Shown: positions 1 through 7,347, counted from the first letter of the stretch. The stretch: 55,189 bases of DNA from Okeania sp. SIO3I5 (GCF_010672085.1 NZ_JAAHHT010000025.1:1-55189); one strand, 5' to 3'. Notes: generated by a model from the letters alone, not told the origin. Numbers and translations: made by a program.

Positions 1-120
1 TCGGCAGATCGTAAAGTAGTCCCAAACGCTATTAGCAATGGGATAGAGGGTGTTGTAGTTCATCCAAGATTAATTAATTTGGTCTGAACTGAATATTAGA
101 ATATTTTTCTATATATTTAG
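1..120. repeat. Dispersed repeat, copy 1, at the window edge
   Basis: This segment is similar to 21447-21565. Both share a nearly identical stretch beginning with AAGTAGTCCCAAACGC and a second block, GAATATTTTTCTATA followed by ATTTAG. On the minus strand, bases 63-1 read as a start codon and 21 codons (MNYNTLYPIANSVWDYF...) running off the window edge. It may therefore be the beginning of a truncated gene carried by the repeat. I do not recognise the protein. Confidence 0.5.
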
Positions 121-224
121 AAACTATAGAATATCTTGCCGTTAGTATCGGTTCCCACAACAACCACTTTGCCTTCATGGGCAATAGTGTTGATATGAGC
201 CAGCTTTTCTTGTTGTAGTAGCAT
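117..224 (-). pseudogene. 35-codon ORF, probably a gene fragment
   Basis: The minus strand encodes 35 residues (MLLQQEKLAHINTIAHEGK, then VVVVGTDTNGKIFYSF) ending in TAA. Composition and codon pattern look protein-like, and the ORF ends abruptly inside the repeated block that recurs at 21540-21565. This suggests a longer gene cut short by a rearrangement. The family is unknown to me. No ribosome-binding site is evident. Confidence 0.3.
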
Positions 225-354
225 AGTCAAATTATTCGTTTTTATTTTTGCAGTTCTGAGATGTCAGACAATTTCTCTAACAGGAGTTAGGCAAAGGGAA
301 TAACAGTAATGGAGATATCTGAAATAATCAAATAAAACACATCATAGTATAGGG

Positions 355-480
355 GTTTGCGTGTCTAGACTAAAATTGTGGGTGTTTGAGCGAGCAACGA
401 GCGAAGACCTCTCTCCAAACCTCTCTCCTGGGAGGAGAGAGGCTTTGAAACCCCGCTTCCCTATCCCCCCTTTCAAAGCT
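355..480. repeat. GC-rich inverted-repeat element (family 2), degenerate copy
   Basis: This is a degenerate member of a family found again at 815-992, 6898-7012 and 8088-8455. Members begin near GTGTCTAG or CAAGCTT, followed by a gcgagcaac/gaagacctctccc block and C-rich/G-rich arms that can pair into a long hairpin. No transposase is encoded, so it looks like a non-autonomous element. Confidence 0.5.
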
Positions 481-495
481 ATGCTTTATAAACAT

Positions 496-586
496 CAGGA
501 CTTACGCAAAATACGAAATTATACACCACCTGTAGGGGCGAATGGCATTCGCCCTAACTATATATAGTGGTTCTGCGTAAGTCCTG
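496..586. mobile_element. 91-bp MITE, copy 1, with 5-bp target-site duplication
   Basis: The terminal inverted repeats are CAGGACTTACGC and GCGTAAGTCCTG. The core contains the palindromic GGGGCGAATGGCATTCGCCC stretch. It is flanked by a perfect AACAT duplication (491-495 and 587-591). The surrounding sequence recurs without the element at about 7015-7130, giving a natural empty site. Confidence 0.85.
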
Positions 587-814
587 AACATATTTCTTAA
601 CATAAGACTTGGGCATTAGTCAGAAGTTATGTATAAGTCGTTTGAGAGGCTTTTTCATCAGAAAAGTGTATTGAAAAATACGTTTTTTTGAAGATTCTTC
701 CTCCCCATCTTCCCCACCCTCCCCACAAGGTTTTCAGGAGTTCCTGATCAGGGATAGCTTTGAAAGGGGGGTAGGGGGGTTAGGTTTTTTAACCCACATT
801 TTCAAGCTAGACAC

Positions 815-992
815 GCTCGTACTGGCGTGTCAAGCTTAAAATGGTGAGTTAGGAGCGAGCAACACACGAAGACCTCTCCCCCAACCCCTCTCCTGCAAGG
901 AGAGGGGAGAAATCCCCCCCTTCCCTTGCAGGGAAGGGGGTTGGGGGTTAGGTTTTTTAACCCACATTTTCAAGCTAGACACGCTAATACTC
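815..992. repeat. GC-rich inverted-repeat element (family 2), complete copy
   Basis: It starts at GCGTGTCAAGCTTAAAATG and ends with the inverted counterpart CATTTTCAAGCTAGACACGC. Between them are paired CCCCAACCCCTCTCC and GGGGTTGGGGG tracts. A partial second right arm lies just upstream at 763-810. It has no coding capacity. Confidence 0.6.
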
Positions 993-1110
993 TTTTAGTA
1001 CCCTGAATAATAAACCGTTTTTTTGATCTCTGTCAATAGCTTTATATCAGGAAGTCTTACTGGGGATATAGGGAGATGGGAGGGGGAGAAAAGCCTATTT
1101 TTAAATACAT

Positions 1111-1213
1111 CAGGACTAAAGCCATGCGAACCCAGAAACCCGGTTTCTCGTAGATGTTTATTGTCAAAAACAACAATTTATCGTAGAAACCGGGTTTCTT
1201 TGCGTAAGTCCTA
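1111..1213. mobile_element. 103-bp MITE of the CAGGACTT family with a different core
   Basis: The left end is CAGGACTA and the right end is GCGTAAGTCCTA, both one base off the consensus. A perfect TACAT duplication flanks it (1106-1110 and 1214-1218). The core carries AGAAACCCGGTTTCT and AGAAACCGGGTTTCT instead of the GGCGAATGGCATTCGCC palindrome of the other copies. Confidence 0.7.
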
Positions 1214-1378
1214 TACATTATATTCTCCCGAAATATCTATAAAATGACAAGTATATAATTTCTCTGTTTTGTCAAGTTTTATGTTAGTGAAGTTTAGAAT
1301 AATTAATGTTGAATCTGAACCTGAATTTGTGTTAAAAAAATATATTTGGTGTATAAACGTTCATGTAATTTCTCAATT

Positions 1379-1621
1379 ATGGTCACTCAAAAAGTGAGTA
1401 TGTGGGATAATTCCCTTGGAGTGAGATTTCCACAAGCGATCGCCCAAGAGATCGGCTTAATAGAAGGAACGATAGTTTCTATTTCTACTCATGGCAATAA
1501 AATTATTCTCTCCCCTATAAAACCTAAATACAGTCTTGACGAGCTACTCAAAGATGCTACTCCAGATATGCAGCATGATCAATTGGATTGGGGAGAATCA
1601 GTGGGAGCAGAAAATTGGTAA
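1379..1621 (+). CDS. mazE: MazE/AbrB-type antitoxin
   Basis: An 80-residue protein with the swapped-hairpin AbrB/MazE fold signature: WDNSLGVRFPQAIAQEIGL (about residues 8-26), then a GTIVSIS strand and a KIILSP strand. The tail SLDELLKDATPDMQ...DWG is typical of MazE antitoxins, which bind MazF through this region and autoregulate their operon. I start at ATG 1379, which begins directly with the fold. An upstream in-frame start at 1346 would add 11 residues lacking family similarity. A MazF toxin should follow immediately, but only a short MazF-like remnant is present (1612-1662), so this is probably an orphan antitoxin. Family assignment is confident; pairing history is inferred. Confidence 0.8.
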   Translation: MVTQKVSMWDNSLGVRFPQAIAQEIGLIEGTIVSISTHGNKIILSPIKPKYSLDELLKDATPDMQHDQLDWGESVGAENW

Positions 1622-1662
1622 AAATTGATGGAACTGTTCCCGAACAGAGTGACATTATTCAA
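1612..1662 (+). pseudogene. Possible MazF toxin N-terminal remnant
   Basis: This frame overlaps the end of the antitoxin gene, as MazF genes usually do, and reads KLVKIDGTVPEQSDIIQ. That resembles the start of PemK/MazF proteins (a VPEQGDI-type strand). It then runs without a stop into the start of the hydrolase at 1663, so no complete toxin remains. The similarity is short and rests on memory of the family. Confidence 0.3.
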
Positions 1663-3054
1663 ATGACTAATAAAAATAATCATAAACAGGACTTACGCGG
1701 AGACTCTACATATAGGGAGGGCGAATGCCATTCGCCCCTACAGATGGTGTGTAATTTCATTTTTTGCGTAAGTCCTGAGAAATTAAAACGATTAAAAATA
1801 TGGCTAGTAGTGGGAGTAGCGATCGCTCTCCTCTCTATTTCCCTATACGCAATAGTAACTCCAACAACTCCAGTCACCGCAAACGCTACACCAGGAAAAA
1901 AAGAAGTGCGGGGAGTCTGGATAACCAACGTCAGTAGTAACGTATTATTCACTCCGTGGGCAATAAATCGCGCCCTCCGTCAACTTTCTCTACTCAATTT
2001 CAACACTGTTTATCCCGTAACCTGGAACCGAGGTAACACCTTTTACCCCAGTGATGTCGCCCAAAAAGTCACAGGCCAACCTCAAGATCCCACTCTGACT
2101 GTATTTCGCCTTAGTAAAGATGTACTCAAAGAAATATTTAAACAGTCTCATCGTCAAGGTTTACGAGTTATCCCTTGGTTTGAATATGGTTTCATGGCCC
2201 CAATAAATTCTGTGTTAGTCAAACGTCATCCTCAGTGGGTGACAACGAGTTTTGATAAAAATAGAAATTTTTCTGAGGGTTTCTTTGAACTAGAATTAAA
2301 AGATTTGCTCCCAGAATCAGATGAACAGTCTTTATTAACCCAACTGCGGCAGTCCCTCTCCATCCAAAATGTTTGGCTTAACCCCATTCATCCCCAGGTG
2401 CAAAATTTTATTCTCGATCTCATATTAGAAGTTGTCAAAAAATACGATGTCGATGGCATTCAAATAGACGATCGCTTTGGAATGCCAGTACAATTTGGCT
2501 ACGATCCGATTACAGTTTACCTCTATCGACAACAACATCAGGGCAAAATGCCTCCAGAAGATTTTACAGATCCAGAATGGGTGCAATGGCGGGCAAATCA
2601 AATAACTGCTTTCATGGAGAGAATTTACAAATCTATCAAAGCTGTTAAACCAAACTGTATTGTATCTGTATCTTCTAATCCTTATGATTTTGCATACAAA
2701 TTATATCTACAAGACTGGCAAACTTGGATCGAGAGAGGTTTAGTAGATGAATTTATTTTGCAGGTGTATCGAGAGGAGCTACCCTCATTTGTAGAAGAGT
2801 TGGAACAACCTGCCGTCAAAATTGCTAAAAATAAAATTCCTTTCAGCATTGGTATTCTCGCAGGAACCTTGAAAACATTTATGACAATTGAAAAAATTCA
2901 ACAACAGGTAAAAGCAGTTCGCGATCGCAACTTTGCTGGAGTATCTTTTTTCTATTGGGAAACTTTATGGAGTTATATGACTCCAGACTCACCCCAAGAG
3001 CGGCGTGTTGAATTTAAAAAAATGTTTCCCACTGCTGTATCTCGCCCGAAATGA
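1663..3054 (+). CDS. GHL10-family glycoside-hydrolase-like protein, membrane-anchored
   Basis: A 463-residue protein. After a short N-terminus there is one hydrophobic segment (about residues 44-62), then a Thr/Pro linker, then the GHL10 (PF02638-type) domain starting at KKEVRGVWITNVSSNV. Further motifs are NFNTVYPVTWNRG, the acidic DVDGIQIDDRFG segment expected to hold catalytic carboxylates, and a C-terminal FAGVSFFYWETLW strand. The family acts on extracytoplasmic polysaccharide or peptidoglycan-like substrates; the substrate is unknown here. Residues 9-40 are encoded by a MITE (1687-1777) plus its target duplication. Removing them gives MTNKNNHKLKRLKIW. The reading frame is open further upstream, but that part belongs to the MazF remnant, so I prefer ATG 1663. 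There is no strong Shine-Dalgarno site. Confidence 0.8.
   Translation: MTNKNNHKQDLRGDSTYREGECHSPLQMVCNFIFCVSPEKLKRLKIWLVVGVAIALLSISLYAIVTPTTPVTANATPGKKEVRGVWITNVSSNVLFTPWAINRALRQLSLLNFNTVYPVTWNRGNTFYPSDVAQKVTGQPQDPTLTVFRLSKDVLKEIFKQSHRQGLRVIPWFEYGFMAPINSVLVKRHPQWVTTSFDKNRNFSEGFFELELKDLLPESDEQSLLTQLRQSLSIQNVWLNPIHPQVQNFILDLILEVVKKYDVDGIQIDDRFGMPVQFGYDPITVYLYRQQHQGKMPPEDFTDPEWVQWRANQITAFMERIYKSIKAVKPNCIVSVSSNPYDFAYKLYLQDWQTWIERGLVDEFILQVYREELPSFVEELEQPAVKIAKNKIPFSIGILAGTLKTFMTIEKIQQQVKAVRDRNFAGVSFFYWETLWSYMTPDSPQERRVEFKKMFPTAVSRPK
1687..1777. mobile_element. 91-bp MITE, copy inserted in frame in the hydrolase gene
   Basis: Ends are CAGGACTTACGC and GCGTAAGTCCTG, with the GGCGAATGCCATTCGCC core. 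Flanks are ATAAA (1682-1686) and AGAAA (1778-1782), a 4/5 match as a decayed 5-bp duplication. Element plus duplication is 96 bp (32 codons) and has no stop in the hydrolase frame. Confidence 0.8.
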
Positions 3055-3060
3055 AGAGAA

Positions 3061-3106
3061 ATGTTGGGAGTGTGGGAAGTGTGGGGAGTGTGGGAAGTGT
3101 GGGGAG
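3061..3106. repeat. Short tandem repeat, GTGTGGGAA/GTGTGGGGA units
   Basis: Roughly 9-bp units (GTGGGAAGT/GTGGGGAGT) are repeated about five times just after the hydrolase stop codon. The complementary sequence (CCCACACTTCCCAC) recurs at 3776-3812. Confidence 0.8.
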
Positions 3107-3123
3107 ATTGAAGTAATTATAGA

Positions 3124-3215
3124 CAGGACTTACGCAGAACCACCATATCTTGTAGGGGCGAATGGCATTCGCCCCCTAGGGATAGCGTGTTGTCTAAGAA
3201 TTTGCGTAAGTCCTG
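3124..3215. mobile_element. 92-bp MITE with perfect ATAGA duplication
   Basis: Ends are CAGGACTTACGC and GCGTAAGTCCTG. The flanks 3119-3123 and 3216-3220 are both ATAGA. The core holds GGGGCGAATGGCATTCGCCC. Confidence 0.85.
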
Positions 3216-3289
3216 ATAGAATTATAAACACATTTTGGTAGTGGTGTACAAGTAGTGATTTTGGCATTTTTATATAAAATCCTGTTGAA

Positions 3290-3372
3290 CACTTGTCATT
3301 GCGACGATAGGAAGCAATCTCCTAAACATAAGAGATTGCTTCCTTCCACGGAGTGTAAGTCGCAATGACGTA
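3290..3372. repeat. Inverted repeat with TCATTGCGAC ends
   Basis: TGTCATTGCGACGA on the left pairs with GTCGCAATGACG on the right. An inner pair, GGAAGCAATCTC and GAGATTGCTTCC, also matches. It could fold as one long hairpin, typical of a small dispersed palindromic element. Confidence 0.7.
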
Positions 3373-3403
3373 AGCTATAGTAATTATCCGGGTTTTATAT
3401 TAT

Positions 3404-3610
3404 CAGGACTTACGCAGAACCGCTATATCTAGTAAGGGCGAATGCCATTCGCCCCTACATACAGCGGTTTTCATATGAATAAACCACAATCATACTGACT
3501 CCTTACTCATTACTCCTTACTCATTACTCATTACTCCTACAACAGTTTTGTGGTCTACTCAACTGAAAAGCACTGTAAGGTGTATGATTTATAATTTTGC
3601 CTAAGTCCTG
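3404..3610. mobile_element. 207-bp MITE copy with an enlarged core
   Basis: The left end is CAGGACTTACGC and the right end is GCCTAAGTCCTG, flanked by a perfect ATTAT duplication (3399-3403 and 3611-3615). The core has the usual GGCGAATGCCATTCGCC palindrome plus about 115 extra bases, including ACTCCTTACTCATT repeats. Confidence 0.75.
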
Positions 3611-3669
3611 ATTATATCAAATCCGCTTAACTCGGTATAAAAAAATATTCCATCTTCAAGCATTGCCAA

Positions 3670-3755
3670 CAGGACTTGCGCAGAATCACCATATCTAGCG
3701 AATGGCATTCGCCCTCTACGGATAGCGTATTGTTTGAGAATTTGCGTAAGTCCTG
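3670..3755. mobile_element. 86-bp MITE copy
   Basis: The left end is CAGGACTTGCGC and the right end is GCGTAAGTCCTG. Flanks are GCCAA (3665-3669) and ACCAA (3756-3760), a 4/5 target duplication. The core has lost a few bases of the GGGGCGAATGGCATTCGCC palindrome. Confidence 0.8.
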
Positions 3756-3816
3756 ACCAAATCTTTCTATAATCTCCCCACACTTCCCACACTTCCCACC
3801 CTTCCCACACTCTTTT

Positions 3817-3948
3817 TATATCAAATCCGCTCGGGTTCGGTATAAAAAAATTTTCATTTTTAGCAAAGAGTAAATCTTTCTAAGTTCTGTTCCCTCCTGA
3901 CTCCTAGATTAACTATCTAATTATACTGATGCTACCGGATTTGATATA
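3817..3948. repeat. Inverted-repeat element with TATATCAAATCCG ends
   Basis: TATATCAAATCCGCT at 3817 is inverted as ACCGGATTTGATATA at 3948. A related element lies at 52791-52910, and single ends occur at 3614, 4674 and 50810. It is probably a non-autonomous palindromic element. No target duplication is obvious. Confidence 0.65.
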
Positions 3949-3987
3949 ATTATCCATTATCCATTATCCATTATCCATTATCCATTA
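3949..3987. repeat. Heptanucleotide tandem repeat (TTATCCA)n touching a start codon
   Basis: Five copies of TTATCCA end directly at ATG 3988 of the next gene. No ribosome-binding site lies between, so the repeat forms the translation initiation region. The same heptamer recurs at about 33908-33955. Confidence 0.85.
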
Positions 3988-4590
3988 ATGAACAGGTTGT
4001 ACTATCATCCCTCCCGCACTAAACCCCAAAAAATAGGATGGGGTTTTTGCTTGCAGTGGGTATTTTTTACTGTTGTCGGTTTTTTCCTCAGCTTAATATT
4101 TGTGGAAGTAGGTGTAAGACCTTATATTGGGGCCTTATCAGGAGCTATCGGTGGTGCTGTGGTGGGATTAGCACAATGGTTGGTACTGAGAAATCGGATT
4201 TTCCAAAGCAAATGGTGGGTGGTAGTGAGTATTGTAAGTTGGTTATTGATCGGAGCGAGTAGTTTAGGAGCATTAGGTTGGATAGCTCCAAGAACAGAAC
4301 AAATTTGGCTGAGGTTGTTTTACGGATTAATTAATGGTGCTATTGTGGGAGGTATCTTGGGATTAGCTCAATGTTTTGTACTCAAAAAGCAAATTTATCG
4401 GGAGGAGTTGTGGATAATTGCAAATATTATTGCTTGGGCAATTGGTTTGCCCTTGGGTTGGTTAGTCGGTGGCTTAATTTATCGGGTAATAGGTTTATTT
4501 ATTAGTGAAGTGATTGGTTTATTTGTGACATGGTTTTTTGTCGCTGTAATTACAGGTATTGCTTTGATGCGATCGCTACACGTTCAGTAG
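3988..4590 (+). CDS. Hypothetical polytopic membrane protein
   Basis: A 200-residue protein that is mostly hydrophobic. About six membrane segments can be drawn (roughly residues 17-38, 43-66, 72-92, 108-130, 142-160 and 165-195). Two related halves each contain GGA(V/I)VGLAQ or GGILGLAQ followed by a short basic loop (LRNRIFQSKWW and LKKQIYREELW), suggesting an internal duplication. No catalytic motif or signal peptide was recognised and no family is assigned. The start is the ATG immediately after the TTATCCA repeat. A GCGATCGC octamer lies near the 3' end. Confidence 0.6.
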   Translation: MNRLYYHPSRTKPQKIGWGFCLQWVFFTVVGFFLSLIFVEVGVRPYIGALSGAIGGAVVGLAQWLVLRNRIFQSKWWVVVSIVSWLLIGASSLGALGWIAPRTEQIWLRLFYGLINGAIVGGILGLAQCFVLKKQIYREELWIIANIIAWAIGLPLGWLVGGLIYRVIGLFISEVIGLFVTWFFVAVITGIALMRSLHVQ

Positions 4591-4865
4591 TTGTTTATTA
4601 TAGCATTTAGCTCAAGACTGAGATTGAGATTTCAACTAAACTTAAACCGTGAGAAAATCTGAACAGCTCAGATGATATCAAATCCGCTAGTATCCTTACA
4701 ATTAATGCCTTGTATGGGTTTGGTCACCAAACCTAAACCAAACTTGGAGTTTTTGCCAATACTGATAATAGAACCTGATTCTCAGTGTGGCAAGCGGACA
4801 TGATATGATTAGTCTTGCTTAGGCTGTGTCCTTTGGTTTGTTGCTAGAGCGATCGCTACTCATGT

Positions 4866-4935
4866 AGGTTGGGTTGAGGAACGAAACCCAACAACTCTAT
4901 ACATAGAGTGTAGGTATTTGTTGGGTTGCGCTTCG
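4866..4935. repeat. Inverted repeat GTTGGGTT ... AACCCAAC
   Basis: GTAGGTTGGGTTGAGGAACG is followed by AAACCCAACA and then a second TTGTTGGGTTGCG. This matches a palindromic repeat common in cyanobacterial spacers. The rest of 4591-4977 shows only a single TATCAAATCCGCT end at 4674. Confidence 0.6.
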
Positions 4936-4977
4936 ACGCTTAATATAGAATCCGGTTATATAGTATATGTTCATTAT

Positions 4978-6078
4978 TCAATCTCCCCCATCTCCCCATC
5001 TCCCCATCTCCCCCAACAATACACTCTTGTATTCAACCTCTTTGCTCACATTTACCAATACTTTGTCACCTCGCATCAAACTATACTCACCTCTCCATTT
5101 ACCTTTAGCAAGAGACTGAGAATTATTGCGTTTACCCACATATCCCATCCATGTCTTTTTAGCAGATTTAATTTCCTTCTTATTGTCTATCACTCGATCG
5201 CCGTTAGGAGCAAATAATTGATAATGTTCCTCATCCCCAGGCAACACCCCATAAATTTGAACCCAAAATATTAATGCAGGACTATTCCCTGGTAAAACCG
5301 TATCGTAAAATTTCCCAGACCACAAATCATCCATAGTTGGTGCAGTAGCAGCGAACCCACTCCGAATAAAACCAGTCGGTTTATAACTCAAAGGTTGTTG
5401 CCAAATTGAATTACGAGCAGTATTACAACCACTCTTAGCATTCCGTCCCACAAATGGATCGACAATTTCTCCCTGATATCGAAAGCTCAAATGTACATGA
5501 GGAAAGGAAGCTAAACCCGACTCTCCCACCAACCCCAATTGAGTACCTATTTTGACAACTGTTCCTGGTTTCACAACCACACTACCATTGCGGAGATGGC
5601 AATATTGAGTTTCCCAACCATTACCATGATCTATAACCATTCCGTTACCACATTCAATATTTTTAACGGCATCCTTATCTGCTTGATTTTTGACTCGGCG
5701 ATCTGGTATTCCATCTCGCACTCGTAGCACTTTACCAGGAGCTACCGATTCCACAGCTACACCTTTCGCCATAATTTTCTCATCAGATATGGCAAAATCT
5801 GTTCCTTTGTGAGTGTCATAAGTTTGCCTCCCGCAACCAAAATCTACCGCTTTCGGACTGGGGTCGCGATCGCTATACAATAAAATAAAGCAGTCTTTGT
5901 CTAGCTTACATTCAACAGGTATGGCAAACTTGGGATTATTTGGAACTTGAGCAATATAATTGTCAATGCCAGAATTTTGAAATAGTGGGGTATGACCATT
6001 AGCAGTCAGCACGTAGTTAGTTGCTAATACTATTACTAATGCGGTAAGAAAACCGTAAAAATAATTTTTGAGTTTCAT
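4978..6078 (-). CDS. M23-family (LytM-like) peptidase, membrane-anchored
   Basis: A 366-residue protein with a single N-terminal membrane segment (about residues 7-26) and an M23 metallopeptidase domain (about 78-215). The zinc ligands are visible: H90 and D94 in THKGTDF, H161 in the YCHLRNG segment, and the HVH pair at 194-196 (FPHVHLSFR). Peptidases of this type cut peptide cross-links of peptidoglycan, so it likely acts in the periplasm on the cell wall. Six cysteines (57, 63, 82, 143, 160, 218) may form disulfides. The last residues (GEMGRWGDGGD) are encoded by a CCCCATCTCCCCATCTCCCC simple repeat at 4981-5015, which also supplies the sequence up to the stop. The C-terminus has therefore been remade by a repeat. 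Confidence 0.85.
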   Translation of the reverse strand: MKLKNYFYGFLTALVIVLATNYVLTANGHTPLFQNSGIDNYIAQVPNNPKFAIPVECKLDKDCFILLYSDRDPSPKAVDFGCGRQTYDTHKGTDFAISDEKIMAKGVAVESVAPGKVLRVRDGIPDRRVKNQADKDAVKNIECGNGMVIDHGNGWETQYCHLRNGSVVVKPGTVVKIGTQLGLVGESGLASFPHVHLSFRYQGEIVDPFVGRNAKSGCNTARNSIWQQPLSYKPTGFIRSGFAATAPTMDDLWSGKFYDTVLPGNSPALIFWVQIYGVLPGDEEHYQLFAPNGDRVIDNKKEIKSAKKTWMGYVGKRNNSQSLAKGKWRGEYSLMRGDKVLVNVSKEVEYKSVLLGEMGRWGDGGD

Positions 6079-6107
6079 ATTTTTTCTTTAGTTATCATCC
6101 TGTAATA

Positions 6108-6452
6108 TTACAAAGGCAAGAAAGTAACACGATTAGCAAATTCCTCTAAAGTGCCTACTTTGGCAATAATTTCTAGATCGCTAATACAATCACCAATAGA
6201 AATCCGAGATTGACGGCAGTAAATTACACCTGGAAAATGATAACCTTCAATTTGACGCCGTTTTGCCTCTATTAAAAAATCTCTGTCCTGTGAAAATATA
6301 ATATATCCAAGTTCGACTGCGCGATCGAATATTATTGGCTCAGATTCTCCAGATCAACCATCTTCTTGAACTGTCAACACATCTATCCCTCGGCGACGCA
6401 ACCCCTCTGTAATGAGTCTTGATACGTTTTCATCCATGTAGAAAAAACTCAT
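6108..6452 (-). pseudogene. DUF5615 PIN-like toxin with in-frame stop
   Basis: The frame reads MSFFYMDENVSRLITEGLRR...VLTVQEDG, then TGA, then SGESEPIIFDRAVELGY, IIFSQDRDFL and SISIGDC-type segments to a TAA at 6108. It is 115 codons with no frameshift. The family carries the DENV motif and a DRDFL motif expected of DUF5615 PIN-like nucleases. The stop replaces what is usually a charged residue in the EDG-R-SGE segment; a CGA to TGA transition would explain it. The start overlaps the antitoxin stop as ATGA. Unless the stop is read through or is a sequencing error, the toxin is dead. Confidence 0.8.
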
Positions 6453-6763
6453 TTTAAGCCCATTTCCCTAATTCTAATAGCAAAAGGTGAAATCCCGGCC
6501 TCTAGTTCTGCTTGTTTTACATACTCTTCTCGTTCTTCCATATCTGCATCTATTTCTGCCTGATTATCCCAATAATAAGCTAGAGCAGAATAAATTTGAC
6601 TCATGCTCAAATGAGGATAACTTTCGTGCAACTCTTCTGCTGTCCAACTGTAAGCTTTAACCGAGGTGATTAACTCGACTACTTTCATCGTGCTACCTGT
6701 AATCATAGGGACATTTTTTTCGTCAAGATGCACATATTTATATTCGGTATTAGTCGTTGTCAT
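6449..6763 (-). CDS. DUF433-family antitoxin
   Basis: A 104-residue protein of the DUF433 type: a short N-terminal strand (YKYVHLDEKNVPMITGSTMKV) followed by a winged helix-turn-helix-like region (WTAEELHESYPHLSMSQIYSALAYYWDNQAEID). In this family the protein is the antitoxin and likely autorepressor, encoded just before a DUF5615 toxin. Here the pair overlaps by ATGA. Because the partner is interrupted, the gene may survive as a solitary repressor. It is preceded by GCGATCGC octamers at 6787 and 6841. Confidence 0.85.
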   Translation of the reverse strand: MTTTNTEYKYVHLDEKNVPMITGSTMKVVELITSVKAYSWTAEELHESYPHLSMSQIYSALAYYWDNQAEIDADMEEREEYVKQAELEAGISPFAIRIREMGLK

Positions 6764-6897
6764 AGTTTTAATTGATAAATAGAGAGCGATCGCTCTGTTT
6801 ACTATTCTATGATAATTCAGTTTTCAAATTTTTGTCAAAAGCGATCGCTCTTAATTTCATCCTCTTCAAAGGTAGGAATTATTCACCCAAACTACTA

Positions 6898-7140
6898 GTG
6901 CGTCTAGCTTGAAAATGTGGGTAAAGAGCGAGTCAATGAAGACCTCTCCCCCAACCCCTCTCCTGCTTTTGAGAAGGGAGAAATACTCCCCCTTCCCTTC
7001 TTCCCCCTTTCAAAGCTATGCTTTATAAACATCTTTCTTAACATAAAACTTGGGCATTATTGACAAGTTATGATTTTGTCTTGAATCGGCTTTTTCAGGA
7101 GAAAAGTGTATTTTTCAATACACTTTTTTATCAATGTAGA
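6898..7140. repeat. Family 2 element with an empty MITE site
   Basis: It begins GCGTCTAGCTTGAAAATGTG and carries the gacctctcccccaacccctctcc block. From 7010 to 7130 it parallels 473-680, but it lacks the 91-bp MITE and its AACAT duplication. It ends in an inverted AAAAGTGTATT/AATACACTTTT hairpin. The remainder of 6764-7347 holds GGATTCTTACGG and (TCCTCCCCA)n tracts only. Confidence 0.65.
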
Positions 7141-7347
7141 CAGGATTCTTACGGACCATCCTCCCCATCCTCCCCATCCTCCCCATCCTCCCATTCATCG
7201 GTTCCATGCAGTACTTCTCAAACAGTTTCTTAGTAAATTACCTCAAGTCAAAACCATAATGCTTATACGGATATTCCATTTCTTAATCTTCAGTTTTCAT
7301 ATTGTTTACTTTCACAAATTATCGCTTTACTCAGAAAAATCTAGTAA

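Noticed and set aside
3005-3241. 78-codon ORF rich in Cys-Gly-Glu-Cys
   Set aside because: It is encoded by the GTGTGGGAA simple repeat and the MITE at 3124. No real protein signature is present.
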